This document shows positions 51,573 to 55,607 of a stretch of DNA of 55,607 nucleotides, one piece after another. Where the stretch lies: positions 1-55,607 of the forward strand of contig JABSQW010000118.1 in NCBI GenBank assembly GCA_013215605.1. The letters are read 5' to 3'. A program made the position numbers and the translations under genes. This stretch comes from Myxococcales bacterium (lineage in GTDB: Bacteria > Myxococcota_A > UBA9160 > SMWR01). Numbering within the stretch: the stretch's first letter is position 1; each line of letters starts with the position of its first letter. The notes under the pieces were generated by a model. It ran no database searches, was not told the origin of the DNA, and saw only the letters and a program-made list of their open reading frames with translations.

Positions 51573-52430
51573 GTGCAGAACCCGCGTGGACTTCCGGAGC
51601 TATTCACGGGGCGGCGGCGATTCCTGTGGATCGGCCTCGCCGCGCTCGTCCTCGTGACGTTCTTCATCATTCTGCGGTTCCCCTACCACCGACTCGCACA
51701 GTACGTCGCGGTGGCGCTTCAGCGGGAGACCGGCGTGGTGGTCAGCTTCCAGGACTTCGGCCCGGCGTTGCACCTGCAGGGGCCGGGCTTCCGCGCCAAT
51801 GGCGTGCGAATCGCGAGCGGCGAAGAGATGCTGCTGGTCGACGCTGCGTCCGTGCGACCCGCCTGGTCGTCTTCTTGGCTCCTGGGTCGCCCCGCGCTCT
51901 ACATCGAGCTCGAGGGCGCGGCCGGAATCGTCGCGGGGACGCTCACGACCGGGTCCGAGGCGGGCTTTGCGGGAATGCTGCAGGACGTCGACATGGCGGC
52001 GCTCCCGCTCAGCGCCTTCGGCACCGGCTTCGAAATCGACGGCCTCGGCGACATCGAGATCGACCTCAAGAACGGCTCCGAGGGTCCCGAGGGCTGGGTG
52101 CGCTTCGAGGTCGCCGAGGGAAGTCTCGCGCTCGCGGACTTCCCCATGGCGATCCCCTTCGACCGCTTGACCGGCAGCGTCACATTCGGTGGCGACCCGT
52201 TCGCCACGATCGACACCTTCGACCTCGACGGCCCGCTGCTCAAAGCGCAGGTCACCGGCTCGATCGGAAGGGCGCCCGAACCGGCCATGGCGCCGCTCGA
52301 CCTGCAGATCCAGATCGTGGCGAAGTCCGCCATCCAGCCCGCGCTCGCCTCCGCCGGCGTCCGCCTCGACAGCGAAGGGGGCGCCCGCATTCGCATTTCG
52401 GGCACAGCCGCGGAGCCCCTCGTACGCTGA
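51573..52430 (+). CDS. gspN: Type II secretion protein GspN (AsmA-like)
   Basis: The 285-aa protein has an N-terminal membrane anchor (FLWIGLAALVLVTFFIILRF) then an AsmA/GspN-like beta-helical periplasmic domain: ALQRETGVVVSFQDFGPAL, GFRANGVRIASGEEMLLVDA, DIEIDLKNGSEGPEGWVRFE and PLDLQIQIVAKSAI. GspN is found in only some type II systems, and this form is typical of deltaproteobacterial operons. Start is GTG at 51573. Its stop TGA (52428-52430) lies inside a CTGA overlap with the next gene. Confidence 0.82.
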   Translation: MQNPRGLPELFTGRRRFLWIGLAALVLVTFFIILRFPYHRLAQYVAVALQRETGVVVSFQDFGPALHLQGPGFRANGVRIASGEEMLLVDAASVRPAWSSSWLLGRPALYIELEGAAGIVAGTLTTGSEAGFAGMLQDVDMAALPLSAFGTGFEIDGLGDIEIDLKNGSEGPEGWVRFEVAEGSLALADFPMAIPFDRLTGSVTFGGDPFATIDTFDLDGPLLKAQVTGSIGRAPEPAMAPLDLQIQIVAKSAIQPALASAGVRLDSEGGARIRISGTAAEPLVR

Positions 52431-54352
52431 TCTGGGCCGACCGCTGGACCCCGGCATCGCCGCGCGCCCGCCGCACGCTCGCCGCGCTCGCGCTCGCTGC
52501 GGCCCTCGCCGCGATCTACGGCCAGACGCTTGGGTTCGACTTCGTCGCGATCGACGACCCGCTCCACGTCACCCAGAACGCGGGGGTGCGGCGCGGGCTC
52601 GACACCGCCAGTGTGACGTGGGCCATTGGCGAACGGCACGCCGGTTACTGGATTCCGCTGACCTGGCTCTCTCATATGCTCGACGTCGAACTCTACGGGC
52701 TCGATGCGGGCGGTCACCACGCCACGAACGTCCTGTTCCACGGGGCGAACACGCTGCTTCTGTTCCTCCTCCTCGCGCGCGGCACCGGGGCGCTCCTCCC
52801 GAGCCTCTTCGCTGCCGCACTGTTCGCCGTGCATCCACTGCGCGTCGAGTCGGTGGCGTGGGTGACCGAGCGCAAGGACGTGCTGAGTACGTTCTTCGGG
52901 CTGCTCGCGATCGCGAGCTATGGCCGGTACGCGGCGCGCCAACGCAGAGCCGACTTTCTGGCGTGTGCGGCGCTACTGGCTGCGAGCCTCGCCGCGAAAC
53001 CCATGCTCGTGACGCTGCCGTTCGCGCTGCTCCTCCTCGACGTCTGGCCCCTCGGCCGACTGCGCGCGATCCGCGAACTCGGCCCGCGGCTCGTCGAGAA
53101 GCTGCCGCTGATCGCGATCGCTGTCGGCTTCGCGCTCGCAACCCTCCTCGCCCAGCGCAACGCGGCCGCCCTCGGTGACGCTGCGCTCATCGGCGCTGAC
53201 CACGTGGCTCCTCTGCTCCGGCTCGCGAACGCGGCGGTCACCAGCGTCGCCTACTTGGGCATGAGCGTCTGGCCCGGACGACTCTCCGTCCTCTACCCCC
53301 ACCCCTACCTTCCCGGCGGCACCCCGTGGGCCGTCGCAGAGGTCTTCGGAGCCACGCTCGCCCTCATCGCCCTGACCGCGGGCGCCGCGCTCGCCCTCGC
53401 GCGACGCCCCGCGCTGGCCGTCGGGTGGTTCTGGTACCTCGGCACCCTCGTGCCGGTGATCGGCCTCGTGCAGTCGGGCGCGCAGGGCATGGCGGACCGC
53501 TTTACCTACGTACCCTCGATGGGCCTCTCAGTCGCGATCGCCTGGGGAGTCGCCGGCGCGCTCGGGTCCGGAAGCCGCGAGTCCGACCGGGGAACGCTAC
53601 GGGGCGCCCTGGCGCTCCTCGCGGTGGCCGGGGTCGGCGCGCTCGCGGTGGCGTCGTTCTTCCAGGTGCGAACCTGGCGCGACGCGGAGACGCTCTTCGT
53701 CGGATCACTCGAAGCGACGCCCGACAATCCGATGCTCCGCACCTACTACGGAATCTGGCTGCAGTCCGAGGGACGTCTGCGAGAAGCCGCGCACCAGCAC
53801 CGGGAAGCGGCGCGCAGCGACGCGTATGCCGCCGTCTCGCGCGCCAACTTGGCTGCGCTGAGTGTGCGTCGCGGTAGCGTCCGTGAGGCGATCGGGCACT
53901 ACCGCGCGGCCCTCGAGGCAGAGCCCGACCTCGCGCTCGCCCACATGGGACTCGCGCGCCTGCTCCAGCGCCAGGGAGAGATCGCCGGGGCCCTCTCCCA
54001 CTTCGCAGAGGTCATTCGTATCGAGCCGGACCGCGCCGCGGCGCGCGTGGCGGCCGCGCGGATCCTCGCGAAGACCCCCGAGCGCCAGCTGCGCGACCCC
54101 ATGCGCGCCGTGCGACTCGCGGGGGAGGCCGTCGAGATCACCGGGGCGCGCGATGCCGGCGCGCTCGACGCCCTCGCCGTGGCGTACTCGGCGGCGGGCA
54201 AGCCCGGGCGCGCCGCGGAAACGCAACGCGCCGCGATCTCCCGGCTGCCCGCCGGACACGCGGACGACGCCATGCGGCGGAGGCTCGCCGAGTACGAGCG
54301 GAGGGCGTCATCGACCCGCGAGCGACCCCAAGACGCGCGCGCTGAGCCATAG
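52427..54352 (+). CDS. TMTC/PMT-like membrane glycosyltransferase with C-terminal TPRs, probable CTG start
   Basis: The product is about 641 aa with around ten membrane segments. It carries the TMTC-like motifs VAIDDPLHVTQNAGVRRGLD, YWIPLTWLSHMLDVELYGLD, HHATNVLFHGANTLLLFLLL, FAVHPLRVESVAWVTERKDV and AAKPMLVTLPFALLLLDVWP. From about residue 435, TPR repeats follow (TYYGIWLQSEGRLREAAHQH, HYRAALEAEPDLALAHMGLA). Such proteins are predicted O-mannosyl/oligosaccharyl-type transferases using polyprenyl-linked sugars. No ATG, GTG or TTG precedes the first membrane helix in frame. CTG at 52427 overlaps the gspN stop as CTGA and is the likely start. Confidence 0.85.
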   Translation: MIWADRWTPASPRARRTLAALALAAALAAIYGQTLGFDFVAIDDPLHVTQNAGVRRGLDTASVTWAIGERHAGYWIPLTWLSHMLDVELYGLDAGGHHATNVLFHGANTLLLFLLLARGTGALLPSLFAAALFAVHPLRVESVAWVTERKDVLSTFFGLLAIASYGRYAARQRRADFLACAALLAASLAAKPMLVTLPFALLLLDVWPLGRLRAIRELGPRLVEKLPLIAIAVGFALATLLAQRNAAALGDAALIGADHVAPLLRLANAAVTSVAYLGMSVWPGRLSVLYPHPYLPGGTPWAVAEVFGATLALIALTAGAALALARRPALAVGWFWYLGTLVPVIGLVQSGAQGMADRFTYVPSMGLSVAIAWGVAGALGSGSRESDRGTLRGALALLAVAGVGALAVASFFQVRTWRDAETLFVGSLEATPDNPMLRTYYGIWLQSEGRLREAAHQHREAARSDAYAAVSRANLAALSVRRGSVREAIGHYRAALEAEPDLALAHMGLARLLQRQGEIAGALSHFAEVIRIEPDRAAARVAAARILAKTPERQLRDPMRAVRLAGEAVEITGARDAGALDALAVAYSAAGKPGRAAETQRAAISRLPAGHADDAMRRRLAEYERRASSTRERPQDARAEP

Positions 54353-54355
54353 GCG

Positions 54356-55345
54356 ATGACGATTCCAGAACCACAGCTCAGCCGGTACCATCACCCTGTG
54401 AGTGTCGACGCGCTGCAACGCGCCTTCAAGACCTTCCTCGACCCGACGCGTGTTCGGATCCTGGCACTCCTCGAACGCGAGGAGCTCGCAGTTCAGGAGC
54501 TCATGGACGTGCTCGGCATGGCCCAGTCTCGGGTGTCGCGGCACCTCGCGATCCTGCGCGAGGTGGGCCTGCTCGCCGATCGGCGCGACGGGACGTTCGT
54601 CTTCTATCGCTTCACACCGCCCCAGGACGCCCCCTGGCGTGATACGTGGGCGCTCGTCAGCAAGAACCTGACCAACGATCCGCACCGCGAGCGCGACGCC
54701 ACCGCCCTCGAGCGGGTGTTACAGAGCCGCGCGGCGCGTTCGCGCAGCTTCTTCGACTCCGTGGGCCCCGAGTGGGACGCGCTCCGCAAGGTCTTCAACG
54801 ACGAAGCGCTGCGCGCCCACGCGGTGGCGCGCCTCGTGTCGCCGCGCCTGCGCGTCCTCGACGTCGGCACCGGCACGGGCATCCTCGCGATCGAGCTCGC
54901 GCGCCTCGGGCTCGAGGTCGTGGCCATAGACCACTCGTCGCGCATGCTCGACGCCGCTCGCGCGAAGATCGAAGCCGCGGGAGACCTCTCCGTGAATCTC
55001 CGTCGCGGCGAGGCCAGCGAGCTCCCGCTGGTCGACGGCGAGGTCAACGCCGCCTTCGCCCACATGGTGGTCCAATACCTGCCCTCCCCCGGCGAGGCGA
55101 TCCGCGAGATGGCGCGCGTCGTCGCGCCTGGTGGCACGGTGGTGATCGTCGACTTCCTGCGCCACACCCACGAGTGGATGCGCGAAGAGCTCGGCGTGAC
55201 TTGGCTCGGCTTCGAGCCCCAGGAGATCGAGAGCTGGTTCGACGAAGCCGGGCTCGGGGAGTTCCGCCTCGAGGTTCATCAGGGGCTGTCGCAGAATCGC
55301 GATCTCCCGGCGACGTTCATCGCCTCGGCATGGACCCCCGAATGA
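54356..55345 (+). CDS. ArsR-type helix-turn-helix fused to SAM-dependent methyltransferase
   Basis: The 329-aa protein has an N-terminal winged helix (ALQRAFKTFLDPTRVRILALL, ELMDVLGMAQSRVSRHLAIL, LLADRRDGTFVFYRF). A class I methyltransferase follows: VLDVGTGTGILAIELARLG (SAM motif I), VVAIDHSSRMLDAARAKI and REMARVVAPGGTVVIVDFL. No metal-binding Cys pair of classic ArsR sensors (ELCVCDL) is seen; the position reads ELAVQEL. Such fusions are common near methionine/SAM-cycle genes, but none is visible here. ATG 54356 follows 3 bases after the upstream stop; GTG at 54398 is an alternative start. Confidence 0.88.
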   Translation: MTIPEPQLSRYHHPVSVDALQRAFKTFLDPTRVRILALLEREELAVQELMDVLGMAQSRVSRHLAILREVGLLADRRDGTFVFYRFTPPQDAPWRDTWALVSKNLTNDPHRERDATALERVLQSRAARSRSFFDSVGPEWDALRKVFNDEALRAHAVARLVSPRLRVLDVGTGTGILAIELARLGLEVVAIDHSSRMLDAARAKIEAAGDLSVNLRRGEASELPLVDGEVNAAFAHMVVQYLPSPGEAIREMARVVAPGGTVVIVDFLRHTHEWMREELGVTWLGFEPQEIESWFDEAGLGEFRLEVHQGLSQNRDLPATFIASAWTPE

Positions 55346-55607
55346 GCCTCCGCGGTGTCCTGTTCGACGCAGCCGGCACGCTGATCGAGCTCTCTGAGCC
55401 GCCCGGCGAGACGTACGCCCGCGTGGCCGCCGCCCACGGCGTCGCGCTCTCGCCCTGGCGAATCGGCGACGCTTTCCGTCGCGTCGTCGCACAGGCCGCG
55501 CCGATGGTGTTTCCCGGCGAGACGCTGGAGCGCAGCGCGGAGCTCGAGCGCGAGTGGTGGCGAGGCGTCGTGCGCTCGACGTTTCTCGCGGCGGACAGCG
55601 CGACGCG
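55342..55607 (+). CDS. HAD-superfamily hydrolase, N-terminal part (gene runs off the window)
   Basis: Eighty-eight codons are present, starting MSLRGVLFDAAGTLIELSEP. The nucleophile Asp is in FDAAGTL; the second Asp of the usual DxD is Ala, as in many subfamily IA members. The cap region begins with YARVAAAHGVAL. The ATG overlaps the methyltransferase stop (ATGA). The remaining motifs lie past the right edge, so the substrate class cannot be judged. Confidence 0.85.
   Translation, partial: MSLRGVLFDAAGTLIELSEPPGETYARVAAAHGVALSPWRIGDAFRRVVAQAAPMVFPGETLERSAELEREWWRGVVRSTFLAADSAT

Noticed and set aside
1-55607. CRISPR array, insertion sequence, prophage or attachment site
   Set aside because: No regularly spaced repeats, no transposase or integrase frame, and no direct repeat of a tRNA end were found on either strand.

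Overview
The window is 55.6 kb of GC-rich, gene-dense bacterial DNA. Short intergenic gaps and many 4-base start/stop overlaps (ATGA, GTGA, TTGA) give it a deltaproteobacterial feel (Myxococcota, Desulfobacterota or a relative). Pointers are a gspC-to-gspN type II secretion operon with a PilM-like GspL and a GspN, two Lon proteases, a TMTC-like TPR glycosyltransferase, and class I aldolase with LLM-family enzymes. Gene content alone does not fix the genus. No phage, transposase or CRISPR array was seen; this is chromosomal core plus some accessory genes.

Layout. (1) 1-3189, minus: Rrf2 regulator, JAMM peptidase, TolB-like lipoprotein, a 49-aa protein and the start of alanine dehydrogenase. 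(2) 3340-7454, plus: a helicase fused to an RNase H-like exonuclease (resembling MrfA plus MrfB of Bacillus), then a class V aminotransferase. (3) 7475-11534, minus: tRNA-Leu(CAG), a decayed membrane-protein gene with an amber codon, an internally deleted FkbM-like gene, and RNase R. (4) 11671-14166, plus: first lon. (5) 14229-24138, minus: acpS, penicillin-acylase-like hydrolase, a Y-family polymerase homologue without its catalytic acids, PilZ, a GpgS-like glycosyltransferase, and a surface-polysaccharide trio (initiating sugar-phosphate transferase, DegT aminotransferase, GT4). (6) 24282-27801, plus: gap-pgk-tpiA-secG and tRNA-Leu(GAG). (7) 27854-31423: DsbA/FrnE-like oxidoreductase, class I aldolase, flavin reductase and LLM oxidoreductase, in mixed orientation. 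(8) 31558-39085, minus: a proteostasis/envelope run of secreted protein, dnaK, hsp20, second lon, OmpA lipoprotein and glycerate 2-kinase. (9) 39278-55607, plus: gspC-D-E-F-G-H-I-J-K-L-M-N, a coupled TPR glycosyltransferase, an ArsR-methyltransferase fusion and a partial HAD hydrolase.

How it fits together. gap, pgk, tpiA and the aldolase cover the triose part of glycolysis. dnaK, hsp20 and lon form a protein quality-control unit. The gsp operon encodes nearly a whole type II secretion system; the prepilin peptidase GspO is not in the window. PilZ (a probable cyclic-di-GMP sensor) lies beside polysaccharide genes.

The most unusual items are the helicase-exonuclease fusion, the polymerase-dead Y-family protein that keeps a clamp-binding tail, a GspD with a C-terminal SPOR-like domain, a GspJ with an Asp/Glu/Gly tandem repeat, a gene whose only plausible start is CTG inside a CTGA overlap, and two neighbouring decaying genes beside tRNA-Leu(CAG).
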